A stretch of DNA of 64,000 nucleotides from Variovorax paradoxus NBRC 15149. GTDB lineage: Bacteria; Pseudomonadota; Gammaproteobacteria; Burkholderiales; Burkholderiaceae_C. Location of the stretch: contig NZ_BCUT01000001.1 of assembly GCF_001591365.1 (NCBI RefSeq), positions 1,736,001-1,800,000 on the forward strand, written 5' to 3'. Under the pieces are notes generated by a model. It was not told where the DNA came from, ran no database searches, and saw nothing but the letters and a program-made list of their open reading frames with translations. Positions 54,303-63,230 of this stretch are shown one piece after another (the first letter of the stretch is position 1; every line of letters starts with the position of its first letter). The translations under genes were made by a program, and so were the position numbers.

Positions 54303-54322
54303 TTAGTTAGCTTGCTATCTAT
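54303..54322. promoter_or_regulatory. Candidate MarR operator
   Basis: TTAGTTAGC-TT-GCTATCTAT has 9-nt arms that pair at 7 of 9 positions around a 2-nt centre. It is in the short AT-rich patch just upstream of marR, overlapping where a promoter or ribosome binding site must be. Such near-palindromes are typical for MarR dimers. Confidence 0.5.
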
Positions 54323-54395
54323 TTTAGGAGAAAAGCCGCAGCACTGCAGCGCCCCATGGAAGAACCCCAGGGGGAAATCAGGAAAGAAGAAAAGT

Positions 54396-54743
54396 GTGAA
54401 GCCCGCCGATAAGCCGGATTCTGTGCGTTGGAGTTGCCCCCAACGTGACCGCCATTACTCTGGGCCGCTTGTCGCCAAACGGCTCGATGCCACCTACCCG
54501 CCAGCTCAGCGGAACCACCTCGATACTGGCCTACTTGGTGTTGCTGCGCGCAGAGATTGCCCGTTTCACCCGAACTGAATCGGCTCGTCTCTGTTGCTCT
54601 GATCCTCACCTCACGGTGGAGAGTCGTTAACTCCTGCGCTGTCCTGTGCAGTCCGGACGTTCCTCCAGTGCGGTCTTTCGACGCGGCGCCTTGCGGCGTC
54701 GCCCCTTGCGGGCTTGCACCAGCGGCGGTCTGGCGTGCTTCAC
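54396..54743 (-). ncRNA. rnpB: RNase P RNA (type A)
   Basis: RNase P RNA is the catalytic part of the enzyme that trims the 5' ends of tRNA precursors. The minus strand begins GTGAAGC at 54743 and ends GCTTCAC at 54396, which pair as helix P1. The conserved CR-type segments are present: GGAGGAACGTCCGGACTGCA near the 5' end, ATCAGAGCAACAGAGACG in the middle, and ACAGAATCCGGCTTATCGGC near the 3' end. Length about 348 nt matches the bacterial type A form. The exact ends were taken from the P1 pairing. Downstream of the 3' end the minus strand is T-rich, consistent with termination. Confidence 0.95.
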
Positions 54744-54750
54744 GCCGGGG

Positions 54751-54756
54751 ATTATC
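54751..54756 (-). promoter_or_regulatory. Predicted -10 box for rnpB
   Basis: GATAAT on the minus strand lies 7 nt upstream of the predicted RNase P RNA 5' end. It differs from the TATAAT consensus by one base. No good -35 box is seen at 16-18 nt. Confidence 0.5.
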
Positions 54757-54835
54757 GCTCGATTACCTCGCGGGCGCCGGCCGTCCGCTCCACAATGGCG
54801 CTTCGACTGCCCCGACAAAAGCCCAAGGAGATCCC

Positions 54836-55756
54836 ATGAAGGCCCAGAACATCCTCCAGACCATCGGCAACACGCCGCACATCCGCATCAACCGCCTGTT
54901 CGGCAATGCGAAGCAGCAGGTGTGGATCAAGTCCGAGCGCGCCAACCCCGGCGGCTCCATCAAGGACCGCATCGCGCTGTCGATGGTGGAAGACGCCGAG
55001 AAGTCCGGCGCGCTGAAGCCCGGCGGCACCATCGTGGAGCCCACCTCGGGCAACACCGGCATCGGCCTGGCCATGGTCGCGGCCGTCAAGGGCTACAAGC
55101 TGATCCTCGTGATGCCCGACAGCATGTCGGTGGAGCGCCGCCGCCTCATGCTGGCCTACGGCGCCACCTTCGACCTCACGCCGCGCGCCGGCGGCATGAA
55201 GGCTTCCATCGCGCGCGCCGAGGAAATCGTGGCCGGCACGCCGGGCGCGTGGATGCCGCAGCAGTTCAACAACCCCGCCAACATCGACGTGCACGTGCGC
55301 ACCACGGCCGAGGAAATCGCGGCCGACTTTCCTGACGGCATCGACGTGCTGATCACCGGCGTGGGCACCGGCGGCCACATCACGGGCGTGGCGCGGGTGC
55401 TCAAGAAGAAGTGGCCGAAGCTGCAGGTGTTCGCGGTGGAGCCGGTGGCCTCGCCGGTGATCTCGGGCGGCCAGCCCTCGCCGCACCCGATCCAGGGCAT
55501 TGGCGCGGGCTTCATCCCGAAGAACCTCGACACCTCGCTGCTCGACGGCGTGCTGCAGGTCGACGCCGAACCGGCGCGCGAAATGGCCCGCCGCTGCGCG
55601 GTCGAGGAAGGCATGCTGGTGGGCATTTCCTCGGGCGCCACGCTCGCGGCCATCGCGCAGAAGCTGCCCTCGCTGGCACCCGATGCGGTGGTGCTGGGAT
55701 TCAACTACGACACCGGCGAGCGCTATCTCTCCGTCGAGGGCTTCCTCCCAGCCTGA
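54836..55756 (+). CDS. cysK: Cysteine synthase A
   Basis: CysK is a PLP enzyme that makes cysteine from O-acetylserine and sulfide. The 306-residue protein shows the PLP lysine K43 in NPGGSIKDR, the phosphate/substrate loop [13 protein letters not shown] near 67-79, [12 protein letters not shown], and the C-terminal [17 protein letters not shown] precedes the ATG; an open frame upstream overlaps rnpB and is not coding. It is divergent from rnpB with 92 nt between. CysK versus CysM assignment rests on overall similarity only. Confidence 0.95.
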   Translation: MKAQNILQTIGNTPHIRINRLFGNAKQQVWIKSERANPGGSIKDRIALSMVEDAEKSGALKPGGTIVEPTSGNTGIGLAMVAAVKGYKLILVMPDSMSVERRRLMLAYGATFDLTPRAGGMKASIARAEEIVAGTPGAWMPQQFNNPANIDVHVRTTAEEIAADFPDGIDVLITGVGTGGHITGVARVLKKKWPKLQVFAVEPVASPVISGGQPSPHPIQGIGAGFIPKNLDTSLLDGVLQVDAEPAREMARRCAVEEGMLVGISSGATLAAIAQKLPSLAPDAVVLGFNYDTGERYLSVEGFLPA

Positions 55757-55828
55757 CCCAGCTATCTCTTTCATAGCGCCTCGGCGCGTAAAATCCGTGG
55801 CCTGCTTGATAACCACAAGCCCCATGAC

Positions 55829-57469
55829 ATGCTGAGAATTTCCGAACTCAAACTCCCGCTGGACCACGCCCCCGAGGCGCTGGCCGCTCTGATCGCCCGG
55901 ACGCTGGACGTCCCGTTCGAAGCGATCGCTTCCCACACCGTCTTCAAGCGCAGCTTCGACGCGCGCAAGGCCGACCTGCTCACGGTCTACATCGCCGACG
56001 TGCAGCTGGCCGACGCCGGGCTCGAAGCCGCACTGCTCGCGAAGCACGCTGCGCATCCGCACATCCAGGCCGCGCCCGACATGCGCTACACGCCGCCCGC
56101 GCAGGCACCCGAAGGCGCGCCCCGGCCGGTGGTGATCGGCTTCGGCCCCTGCGGCATCTTTGCGGCGCTGATGCTCGCGAAGATGGGGTTCAAGCCCATC
56201 GTGCTCGAACGCGGCAAGACCGTGCGCCAGCGCACCCGCGACACCTGGGGCCTGTGGCGCAAGAGCGTGCTCGACCCCGAGTCGAATGTGCAGTTCGGCG
56301 AAGGCGGCGCCGGCACCTTCTCGGACGGCAAGCTCTACAGCCAGATCAAGGACCCGCGCTTCCTCGGCCGCAAGGTGATGGAAGAGTTCGTGAAGGCCGG
56401 CGCGCCGCCAGAGATCCTTTATGTCGCGCATCCGCACATCGGCACCTTCAAGCTGGTGAAGGTGGTGGAAAACATCCGCGAGCAGATCGTCTCGCTGGGC
56501 GGCGAGATCCGCTTCGAGCAGCGCGTGACCGACGTGCAGATCGAGAACGGCCAGCTTCGCGGCCTCACCGTGCTCGACCAGGCGACCGGCACGAGCAGCG
56601 AGCTGCGCGCCGACCATGTGGTGATGGCGCTCGGCCACAGCTCGCGCGACACTTTTTCCATGCTGCACGCACGCGGCGTGCACGTCGAGGCCAAGCCCTT
56701 TTCCATCGGCTTTCGCGTCGAGCATCCGCAGGGCCTGATCGACCGCGCACGCTGGGGCCGCCATGCGGGCCATCCGCTGCTCGGCGCGGCCGACTACAAG
56801 CTGGTGCACCACGCGAGCAATGGCCGCTCGGTCTACAGCTTCTGCATGTGCCCCGGCGGCACCGTGGTGGCGGCCACCAGCGAGCCCGGCCGCGTGGTCA
56901 CCAACGGCATGAGCCAGTATTCGCGCAACGAGCGCAACGCCAACGCGGGCATCGTGGTGGGCATCGACCCGCGCGACTTTCCCGGCTGGACGCCCGAGAC
57001 CGCGGGCGACGCGCTCGCCGGCATCGCGCTGCAGCGCGAACTCGAATCGAACGCCTTCGTGCTCGGCGGCGGCGACTACCGCGCGCCCGGCCAGCTGGTG
57101 GGCGACTTCATCGCGGGCAGGCCCTCGACCGGGCTCGGCAGCGTGACGCCCTCGTACAAGCCCGGCGTCACGCCCACCGACCTGCACCAGGCGCTGCCGG
57201 CCTACGCCATCGAGGCGATGCGCGAGGCCTTTCCCGCCTTCGGCCGCAAGATCAAGGGCTTCGACCTGCACGATGCGGTGCTCACCGGCGTGGAAACGCG
57301 CACCTCGTCGCCGATCCGCATCACGCGCGGCGACGACTTCCAGAGCCTCAACGTGCGCGGCCTCTACCCCGCCGGCGAAGGCGCGAGCTACGCGGGCGGT
57401 ATCCTGTCGGCCGGCGTCGACGGCATCAAGGTGGCCGAAGCGGTGGCGCGCAGCGTCACCGGAACATGA
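55829..57469 (+). CDS. FAD-dependent oxidoreductase
   Basis: The 546-residue protein has an N-terminal region of about 95 residues (LRISELKLPLDHAPEALAAL), then a Rossmann FAD motif GFGPCGIFAALMLAK at about 104-118 followed by VLERG, FGEGGAGTFSDGKLYS, and a C-terminal FAD motif GLYPAGEGASYAGGILSAGVDG. This layout belongs to a widespread family of uncharacterised FAD-dependent dehydrogenases that includes the N-terminal domain of unknown role. The stop overlaps the flavin reductase start (ATGA), suggesting a functional pairing or shared flavin use. Confidence 0.88.
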   Translation: MLRISELKLPLDHAPEALAALIARTLDVPFEAIASHTVFKRSFDARKADLLTVYIADVQLADAGLEAALLAKHAAHPHIQAAPDMRYTPPAQAPEGAPRPVVIGFGPCGIFAALMLAKMGFKPIVLERGKTVRQRTRDTWGLWRKSVLDPESNVQFGEGGAGTFSDGKLYSQIKDPRFLGRKVMEEFVKAGAPPEILYVAHPHIGTFKLVKVVENIREQIVSLGGEIRFEQRVTDVQIENGQLRGLTVLDQATGTSSELRADHVVMALGHSSRDTFSMLHARGVHVEAKPFSIGFRVEHPQGLIDRARWGRHAGHPLLGAADYKLVHHASNGRSVYSFCMCPGGTVVAATSEPGRVVTNGMSQYSRNERNANAGIVVGIDPRDFPGWTPETAGDALAGIALQRELESNAFVLGGGDYRAPGQLVGDFIAGRPSTGLGSVTPSYKPGVTPTDLHQALPAYAIEAMREAFPAFGRKIKGFDLHDAVLTGVETRTSSPIRITRGDDFQSLNVRGLYPAGEGASYAGGILSAGVDGIKVAEAVARSVTGT

Positions 57470-58110
57470 GCAAGGAACCCATGGCCCTGCCGAACGACGA
57501 TTTCCACTTCTACGAACCCGCCAAGGGCCACGGCCTGCCGCACGATCCGTTCAATGCCATGGTCGGCCCGCGGCCGATCGGATGGATCTCGTCGCAGGAC
57601 GAAAACGGTGCGCTCAACCTCGCGCCCTACAGCTTCTTCAACGCCTTCAACTACACGCCGCCCATCGTGGGCTTTGCGAGCATCGGCGCCAAGGACAGCC
57701 TGCACAACATCCGCCAGACGCGCGAGTTCGGCTGGAACCTGGCCACCCGCCCGCTGGCCGAGCAGATGAACCAGTCGTGCGCCGCGGTGCCGCCCGAGGT
57801 GAACGAGTTCGAGCTCGCCGGCCTCACGCCCGCAGCGTCGCGCCACATTGCGGTGCCGCGCGTGGCCGAGAGCCCGGTGTCCTTCGAATGCCGGCTCACG
57901 CAGCTGCTGCAGCTCGAGGGCGTGGACGGCGTGCCGGTGCCCACCTGGCTGATCCTCGGCGAAGTGGTGGGCGTGCACATTGCGCGCCACCTGCTGAAGA
58001 ACGGCATCTACGACACCGCCGCGGCGCAGCCCATCCTGCGCGGCGGCGGCCCGGCCGATTACTTCGAGATCAGCCCCGACAATCTCTTCAAGATGTTCCG
58101 CCCGCGCTGA
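57466..58110 (+). CDS. Flavin reductase-like FMN-binding protein
   Basis: This family binds FMN in a split-barrel fold and includes reductases that supply reduced flavin. The 214-residue product starts MSKEPMALPNDDFHFYEP, with RPIGWISSQDENGALNLAPY and FAFNYTPPIVGFAS-like segments that mark the FMN site, and TREFGWNLATRPLAEQM. The ATG overlaps the previous stop; a second ATG at 57481 has a better ribosome binding site (AAGGA), so initiation may occur there. Reaction partner unknown, though the neighbour is an FAD enzyme. Confidence 0.87.
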   Translation: MSKEPMALPNDDFHFYEPAKGHGLPHDPFNAMVGPRPIGWISSQDENGALNLAPYSFFNAFNYTPPIVGFASIGAKDSLHNIRQTREFGWNLATRPLAEQMNQSCAAVPPEVNEFELAGLTPAASRHIAVPRVAESPVSFECRLTQLLQLEGVDGVPVPTWLILGEVVGVHIARHLLKNGIYDTAAAQPILRGGGPADYFEISPDNLFKMFRPR

Positions 58111-58166
58111 ACGCGCGGAATCCATTTTTCTCCGCCGCTGCCAGCCAACCTGACAAGAACCGACCG

Positions 58167-58976
58167 ATGACCGACACCGCCACGCCCCAAGAAGAAATCC
58201 AGGAAGTCCAGCCGGCGGAAGCCGAGGGCACCGCCCAGTTGCACCAGTCGCAGCAGCAGCCGAAGGCCGACGCACGCCGGCCCCGGCCGCCGCGCGCGCC
58301 GCGCCAGCAACAACAAAAGCAGAAGCCCAGGCAGGCCGCGCAGCAGCCACAGCCGCAGCGCGCGCGCAAGGTGCACCCGGCGCTCGAAAAGCTGTTCGAG
58401 CTGTACCCCAACATGTTCGGCGCGCGCTTCCTGCCGCTCAAGCTCGGCGTGTTCCAGGACCTGCTCGAGAAGCACCCCGACGATTTCAAGAAGGACGAGC
58501 TGAAGGTTGCGCTGGGCCTGCACGCACGCTCCACGCGCTATCTCGAGGCGGTGGCCGCGGGCCTGGCGCGCCACGACCTCGACGGCAACGCGGTGGAGCC
58601 GGTCGCGCCCGAGCATGTGCACCACGCGATCCTCGAACTGCACCGCCGCCGCGTGCAGCGCAACCCCGGCGAGGACCTGCGCCCGCAGCTGGTGGCGCGC
58701 ATCGCCCGCGCCGTGGAAGCCTCGGGCCTGGACCGCGAGGCCTACGCGGTGCTGGTGCGCTCGCGCGACGAGGAAACCAACGCCGTGCTCGACGAAGCGC
58801 TGGCCGAGCTGGCCCGCCAGGCCGCCAAGCGCGAGGCGCTGCTGCGCGCCTTCGAGGCCAGCGGCCGCAGCAGCGAGCACGAGTTCGCCGAGATGTACGG
58901 CATGGATGCCGACGAGGTCGCAAGCACGCTCGCACGCGCACGGACCGAGCGGCAGCCGGCGGCTCCGGCGGCCTGA
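58167..58976 (+). CDS. ProQ/FinO family RNA-binding protein
   Basis: ProQ-type proteins are global sRNA and mRNA 3'-end chaperones. The 269-residue protein has a disordered N-terminus of about 68 residues rich in Gln, Pro, Arg and Ala (PRAPRQQQQKQKPRQ), then the FinO domain from about 68 to 180 (KLFELYPNMFGARFLPLKLG, KDELKVALGLHARSTRYLEA), and a helical C-terminal part rich in Ala/Arg/Glu. Other members have the basic tail after the domain; the long N-terminal extension is the notable feature. No promoter identified. Confidence 0.88.
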   Translation: MTDTATPQEEIQEVQPAEAEGTAQLHQSQQQPKADARRPRPPRAPRQQQQKQKPRQAAQQPQPQRARKVHPALEKLFELYPNMFGARFLPLKLGVFQDLLEKHPDDFKKDELKVALGLHARSTRYLEAVAAGLARHDLDGNAVEPVAPEHVHHAILELHRRRVQRNPGEDLRPQLVARIARAVEASGLDREAYAVLVRSRDEETNAVLDEALAELARQAAKREALLRAFEASGRSSEHEFAEMYGMDADEVASTLARARTERQPAAPAA

Positions 58977-59007
58977 TCGCCCTGGCGTTGTCGCCGCCGC
59001 AGCAACC

Positions 59008-59427
59008 ATGACCGGCTTCGCCAGCTTCGTCACGCCGGAGGCCTCCGCAGGCGCGGCTGTGTCGGACGCGATCGCCGAAGCCTCCGCCTGCCTCGACCGC
59101 TTCACCGAACGCTTCAATGCCTGCGACACCGCGGGCATGGACGGCGAGCTTCATTTTCCGCACCTGATGCTCTCGGGCGCCGACCGCCTCGAATGGCAGG
59201 CGTCCGGCCATCATCCGGCCGGGTTTTTCGAGCAGCTCATGGCTTCGGGCTGGCAGCGCACGCGCTACCAGTCGAAGGAAGCGGTGCTCGCAAGCGCCGA
59301 CAAGGTGCACTTCGTCGTCAGCTACACGCGCGAGGACGAAGCCGGCACGGTGCTCAGCACGCACCGCAATCTCTGGATCGCTACGCGCGTAGACGGGCGC
59401 TGGGGTATTTCGCTGCGTTCGTATTGA
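59008..59427 (+). CDS. SnoaL/NTF2-like domain protein
   Basis: The 139-residue soluble protein has the helix-then-beta cone pattern of the NTF2 fold: ASACLDRFTERFNACDTAGM, FHLM-type FPHLMLSGADRL, then HFVVSYTREDEAGTVLSTH and NLWIATRVDGRWGISLRSY. This fold hosts many small enzymes and binding proteins, and none can be chosen here. It lies 31 nt after proQ and ends at a strong terminator. Confidence 0.7.
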   Translation: MTGFASFVTPEASAGAAVSDAIAEASACLDRFTERFNACDTAGMDGELHFPHLMLSGADRLEWQASGHHPAGFFEQLMASGWQRTRYQSKEAVLASADKVHFVVSYTREDEAGTVLSTHRNLWIATRVDGRWGISLRSY

Positions 59428-59451
59428 GGCTGCCCCGCGCCGGCCCCAATG

Positions 59452-59490
59452 AAAAAGCCGCCACGGCAACCCGTGGCGGCTTTTCCTTTT
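59452..59490. terminator. Bidirectional intrinsic terminator
   Basis: GCCGCCACGG-CAAC-CCGTGGCGGC is a perfect 10-bp stem (59457-59480), with five A on the left (59452-59456) and a T-rich tract on the right, so it can end transcription in both directions. It separates the plus-strand proQ/NTF2-like genes from the minus-strand htpX, which ends at 59515. Confidence 0.92.
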
Positions 59491-59514
59491 TTGCTGTGGC
59501 AGCGGATCGATCGA

Positions 59515-60390
59515 TCAGCTACGCGCGTTCTGCAGCGCCGCAATGCGCTCTTCGATTGGCGGGTGCGTGGCAAAGAGCTTGCCGATGCTGCCCGTGATGC
59601 CCATGGCTTCCACCGCCTTGGGCAGTTCGCCGGCCGGCAGGCCGCCCAGGCGCGCGAGTGCGTTCATCATCGGCTGCTTCTGGCCCATGAGCGCGGCCGA
59701 GCCGGCGTCGGCGCGGAATTCGCGCTGGCGCGAGAACCACGCCACCACGATGGCGGCGGCAAAGCCCAGCACGATGTCCAGCACGATGGTGCTCACGTAG
59801 TAGCCGATGCCCGGGCCCGACGAACGGTCGTCGCCGCGGCGCAGGAAGCTGTCGACCGCATAGCCGATCACGCGCGAGAGGAACACGACGAAGGTGTTCA
59901 TCACGCCCTGGATCAGCGTCATGGTGACCATATCGCCGTTGGCGATGTGCGCCACTTCGTGGCCGATCACGGCCTCGACCTCTTCGCGCGTCATGTTCTG
60001 CAGCAGGCCGGTGGACACCGCCACCAGCGACGAGTTCTTGAACGCGCCGGTCGCGAAGGCATTGGGCTCGCCCTCGAAGATGCCGACCTCGGGCATGCCG
60101 ATGCCGGCCTTGTCGGCAAACTTGCGCACCGTGCCGACGATCCAGGCCTCGTCGGGCGACTGGGGGTTGTCGATCATGTGCAGCTTGGTGGTCCACTTGG
60201 CCATGGGCTTGCTGATCAGGAGCGAAATGATCGCGCCGCCAAAGCCCATGACGAGCGCGAAGCCGAGCAGTGCCGTGAGGTTCAGCCCGTTGGCCGTCAG
60301 AAAGCGGTTGACGCCGAGCAGGCTGGCGACGATGCCGAGCACTGCAACGACCATCACATTGGTCAAAACGAACAGAAGGATACGTTTCAA
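59515..60390 (-). CDS. htpX: Protease HtpX
   Basis: HtpX is an inner membrane zinc metalloprotease for membrane protein quality control. The 291-residue protein has two N-terminal membrane segments (about 4-22 and 33-52), the zinc motif HEVAH in [13 protein letters not shown], two more segments after it, and a glutamate ligand in the [12 protein letters not shown] region. The C-terminus [17 protein letters not shown] is typical. It ends near the bidirectional terminator. No heat-shock promoter was recognised upstream. Confidence 0.96.
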   Translation of the reverse strand: MKRILLFVLTNVMVVAVLGIVASLLGVNRFLTANGLNLTALLGFALVMGFGGAIISLLISKPMAKWTTKLHMIDNPQSPDEAWIVGTVRKFADKAGIGMPEVGIFEGEPNAFATGAFKNSSLVAVSTGLLQNMTREEVEAVIGHEVAHIANGDMVTMTLIQGVMNTFVVFLSRVIGYAVDSFLRRGDDRSSGPGIGYYVSTIVLDIVLGFAAAIVVAWFSRQREFRADAGSAALMGQKQPMMNALARLGGLPAGELPKAVEAMGITGSIGKLFATHPPIEERIAALQNARS

Positions 60391-60542
60391 GTTGAATTCT
60401 CCGTGGGGGAATGCTGCCGCCTAGATGAGGACCGGATGGCCCTCTTCAAGCCGTGCAGGAAATGGCGCTCTTCCTGTGTTGTTGGGGTTCTGGAGGAGCC
60501 GCACCGCGGCTTGCAGGTAGAGCGATGATAGGAGCAAAAGTT

Positions 60543-61283
60543 CTACGGACCGGGCCTGAAGACCTTGGGATCGTCGTAGAAATTCGCCGCCGCGTTGCCG
60601 GCCCACCAGCCCGGCACGCCGAGCACGGGCAGCGGAACGAAGGGCTTTTGCGCCAGGTGATCCGGCGCGAGGCTGCGCGCCAGCGCCCCGTCGCAGGACG
60701 CCGCCGAACCGCCGGCAGCCGGTGCCGGCAGCCGCAGCACATGCGCGGTGAGCGCCTTGCGCGGCGCGGCGAGTTTCTCGAGCAGCGCATGGCCGAACAC
60801 CCAGAGGCGCGCCCCGGACCACAGCGCGCGCTGCGTCACGAAGAGCGTGTGCCAGTCGCGCGCGGCGAGCGCCCGCCACAGCGGCTCGGGCGCATCGAGC
60901 ACGGCGCCGTTCTCGTCGAACAGCGTGAGTGCATCGCGCAACGGGCCGCGCGTGGCGCCGACGCCCGCGCGGGCGATCTCGGCGGCCTGCAGTTCATTGA
61001 GGCGGCGCTTGGCCTCTGGAAAGGCGAGCCAGACGAGGCCGTTGAAGAAGTCGTGCAGGTTGTCGCGCGTCGGCACGGTGCCGGTCTGGAAGATGTGGGC
61101 TTCATAGGCCTGCCCCGCGGGCAGCGCCGACTGCGGCACGAAGGCGGGCCTGGAATCGGGCGCCGCATGCCGCTGCAGCGCGGCCGCGACCGAGGTGCGC
61201 AGTGCCGCCTGCGCCGCCGCCTGGCCGATGGCGCGATAGGGCGCGAGCCAGGGCTGCGCCCAGTCGACCGCCGCCAGGCTCAA
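60543..61283 (-). CDS. DUF3025 domain-containing protein
   Basis: The family has no established role. The 246-residue product starts at a TTG ([20 protein letters not shown]) that overlaps the NYN gene stop as TTGA. Its motifs include THDFFNGLVWLAFP-type TRDNLHDFFNGLVWLAFPEA and the GVPGWWAGNAAANFYDDPKV ending, which are family signatures I recognise. No signal or membrane segment. The coupled arrangement with a NYN nuclease-like gene may mean shared function, which is inference. Confidence 0.75.
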   Translation of the reverse strand: MSLAAVDWAQPWLAPYRAIGQAAAQAALRTSVAAALQRHAAPDSRPAFVPQSALPAGQAYEAHIFQTGTVPTRDNLHDFFNGLVWLAFPEAKRRLNELQAAEIARAGVGATRGPLRDALTLFDENGAVLDAPEPLWRALAARDWHTLFVTQRALWSGARLWVFGHALLEKLAAPRKALTAHVLRLPAPAAGGSAASCDGALARSLAPDHLAQKPFVPLPVLGVPGWWAGNAAANFYDDPKVFRPGP

Positions 61284-62107
61284 GGCGTGGCGGCTCCGGT
61301 CCAGCGGATGCGGTCGGGGTGCTGCAGCACGGCGAACTCCGCCGGGAGCTTGTCGAACAGCTTGAGCGAACTGCCGTGCTTGCCGAGGAGGCCAGCCGCG
61401 CGCAGCGCCTGGGCCACGTCGTTGAGCGGCACGTCGGCACCGCTGCGCAGCGCGGGTGCCGCGCGCAGGATGAATTCGGCGGCCTCGGAGGGCGGCTGCG
61501 GCGCGGGCGGCTTCGCTGCTGCCTTGGCGGTCTTTCGGGCCGGCGTCTTGGCCGCAGCCTTGCGGGCCGGCTGCGTGGCCGCACTCTTCTCGGCCTTTTC
61601 CGTCTTGGCCGGCGCAGCACGCTTCGCGGCCACCTTGGCCGCGGCCTTCTTCGCCGGCGCGGTGCGGGGCGCGACCGGCGCGCCGTGGTGCTGCAGGTCG
61701 GTGAACTCGTCGTAGACCGCCACGGTCTCCTCGCCGGTCTTGCCCTGCTGGCCCAGGCCGCAGACGCGGCAGCCCTTTTCGCGCAGCCGGATCACGAGCG
61801 GCGCAAAGTCGGAATCGGAAGACACCAGCACCACCACGTCGGGACGCTCGGCGATCACGAGATCGAGCGCATCGACCGCCAGCGCGATGTCGGTGCTGTT
61901 CTTGCCGGCCGAGAGGTTGACCATCGGCCGCACCGACAGCCGCTTGAAAAGCGCCTGCTGCTTGAGCGCCGTTTCGGCGTTGCAATAGGCGCGGCGCACA
62001 TGAACCGCGCCGTGCTCGGCCAGGGTCCGCTGCACGGCCTGCTCGATCACGTCGGCTGAGACGTTGTCGGCATCGATCAGCAGCATCACCCGCAGCGCGG
62101 GCGTCAT
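61280..62107 (-). CDS. NYN domain protein with a C-terminal OST-HTH/LOTUS-like domain
   Basis: NYN domains are PIN-like ribonucleases. The 275-residue protein has a NYN domain at about 5-140 with [11 protein letters not shown] at the start and [20 protein letters not shown] later, giving the acidic residues of the metal site, then a Lys/Ala/Pro linker (about 150-205, for example [16 protein letters not shown]) and a C-terminal winged-helix-like segment ([21 protein letters not shown]) resembling OST-HTH/LOTUS. This architecture is known for RNA-processing proteins. It overlaps pyrC by 4 nt and DUF3025 by 4 nt (ATGA and TTGA). Confidence 0.82.
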   Translation of the reverse strand: MTPALRVMLLIDADNVSADVIEQAVQRTLAEHGAVHVRRAYCNAETALKQQALFKRLSVRPMVNLSAGKNSTDIALAVDALDLVIAERPDVVVLVSSDSDFAPLVIRLREKGCRVCGLGQQGKTGEETVAVYDEFTDLQHHGAPVAPRTAPAKKAAAKVAAKRAAPAKTEKAEKSAATQPARKAAAKTPARKTAKAAAKPPAPQPPSEAAEFILRAAPALRSGADVPLNDVAQALRAAGLLGKHGSSLKLFDKLPAEFAVLQHPDRIRWTGAATP

Positions 62108-63135
62108 GCGAGTCTCCAGCCGATGGTTTCACCACCGCGCAGCGGCTTGAGCGTGGCGTCGCCGTAGGGCACGGTCTCGGGCACGGTCCAGCTTTCGCGC
62201 TTCAGCGTGATGGTGCCGCTGTTGCGCGGCAGGCCGTAGAAGTCGGGGCCATGGAAGCTTGCGAAGCCCTCGAGCTTGTCGAGCGCGTCCACGCTGTCGA
62301 AGGCCTCGGCATAGAGCTCGATGGCGGTCAGCGCGGTGTAGCAGCCGGCGCAGCCGAGCGCATGTTCCTTCAGGTGGGCCGGGTGCGGCGCGCTGTCGGT
62401 GCCCAGGAAGAAGCGGTCGCTGCCGCTCGTGGCCGCCTGGACCAGCGCCACGCGGTGCGTCTCGCGCTTGAGCACGGGCAGGCAGTAGTAGTGCGGGCGG
62501 ATGCCGCCGGTGAAGATGGCGTTGCGGTTGTACAGCAGGTGGTGCGCGGTGATGGTGGCGGCCGTGAAGCGGTTGGCATCGCGCACGTAGTGGGCGCCCT
62601 CCCGGGTGGTGAGGTGCTCGAACACCACCTTGAGCTCGGGGAAGTCGCGGCGCAGCGGGATCATCACGCGGTCGATGAAGACGGCCTCGCGGTCGAACAG
62701 GTCGACGGCCGGGTCGGTGACCTCGCCGTGCACCAGCAGCAGCAGGCCGTGCTTCTGCATGGCTTCGAGCGTCTTGTAGGTGTGGCGGATGTCGGTCACG
62801 CCGGCATCGCTGTTGGTGGTGGCGCCGGCCGGGTAGAGCTTGAGCGCGCGCACGCCGGCTTCCGCGGCCAGCGCGATTTCCTCGGGCGGCAGCTTGTCGG
62901 TCAGGTAGAGCGACATCACGGGCTCGAAGGCCGTGCCCGGCGGCACCGCCGCGCGGATGCGGTCGCGGTAGGCGATGGCCTGCGCCGCGGTGGTCACAGG
63001 GGGGCGCAGGTTGGGCATGACCAGCGCGCGGCCGAACTGGCGCGCGCTGTGCGGCACCACGGCTTCGAGGGCGGCGCCGTCGCGCACATGCAGGTGCCAG
63101 TCGTCCGGGCGGGTGATGGTGAGGGTGTCTGTCAT
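62104..63135 (-). CDS. pyrC: Dihydroorotase
   Basis: PyrC cyclises carbamoyl aspartate to dihydroorotate in pyrimidine synthesis. The 343-residue protein is the class II type: [10 protein letters not shown] with the two metal histidines, a carbamylated lysine in [25 protein letters not shown], and [16 protein letters not shown]. Start from homology; the open frame upstream is a shadow. It overlaps the NYN gene by 4 nt, which is an unusual partnership. Confidence 0.96.
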   Translation of the reverse strand: MTDTLTITRPDDWHLHVRDGAALEAVVPHSARQFGRALVMPNLRPPVTTAAQAIAYRDRIRAAVPPGTAFEPVMSLYLTDKLPPEEIALAAEAGVRALKLYPAGATTNSDAGVTDIRHTYKTLEAMQKHGLLLLVHGEVTDPAVDLFDREAVFIDRVMIPLRRDFPELKVVFEHLTTREGAHYVRDANRFTAATITAHHLLYNRNAIFTGGIRPHYYCLPVLKRETHRVALVQAATSGSDRFFLGTDSAPHPAHLKEHALGCAGCYTALTAIELYAEAFDSVDALDKLEGFASFHGPDFYGLPRNSGTITLKRESWTVPETVPYGDATLKPLRGGETIGWRLA

Positions 63136-63230
63136 GGGAGGGCCATTGTCGCATCGCGGCCTTGCGGCTGGCACACGTCGTGCTTCACCACCGGTTCGAT
63201 CCCTTTGCCCTTTCACCCCTAGGAGCTCCT

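Noticed and set aside
54557..54835. An N-terminal extension of CysK reaching into rnpB
   Set aside because: The extension would overlap a structured RNA gene and has no similarity to cysteine synthase; the ATG at 54836 has AAGGAG upstream.
60421..60879. A 152-codon minus-strand ORF starting inside DUF3025
   Set aside because: It is out of frame with the conserved DUF3025 gene, Arg/Ala-biased, and has no family match.
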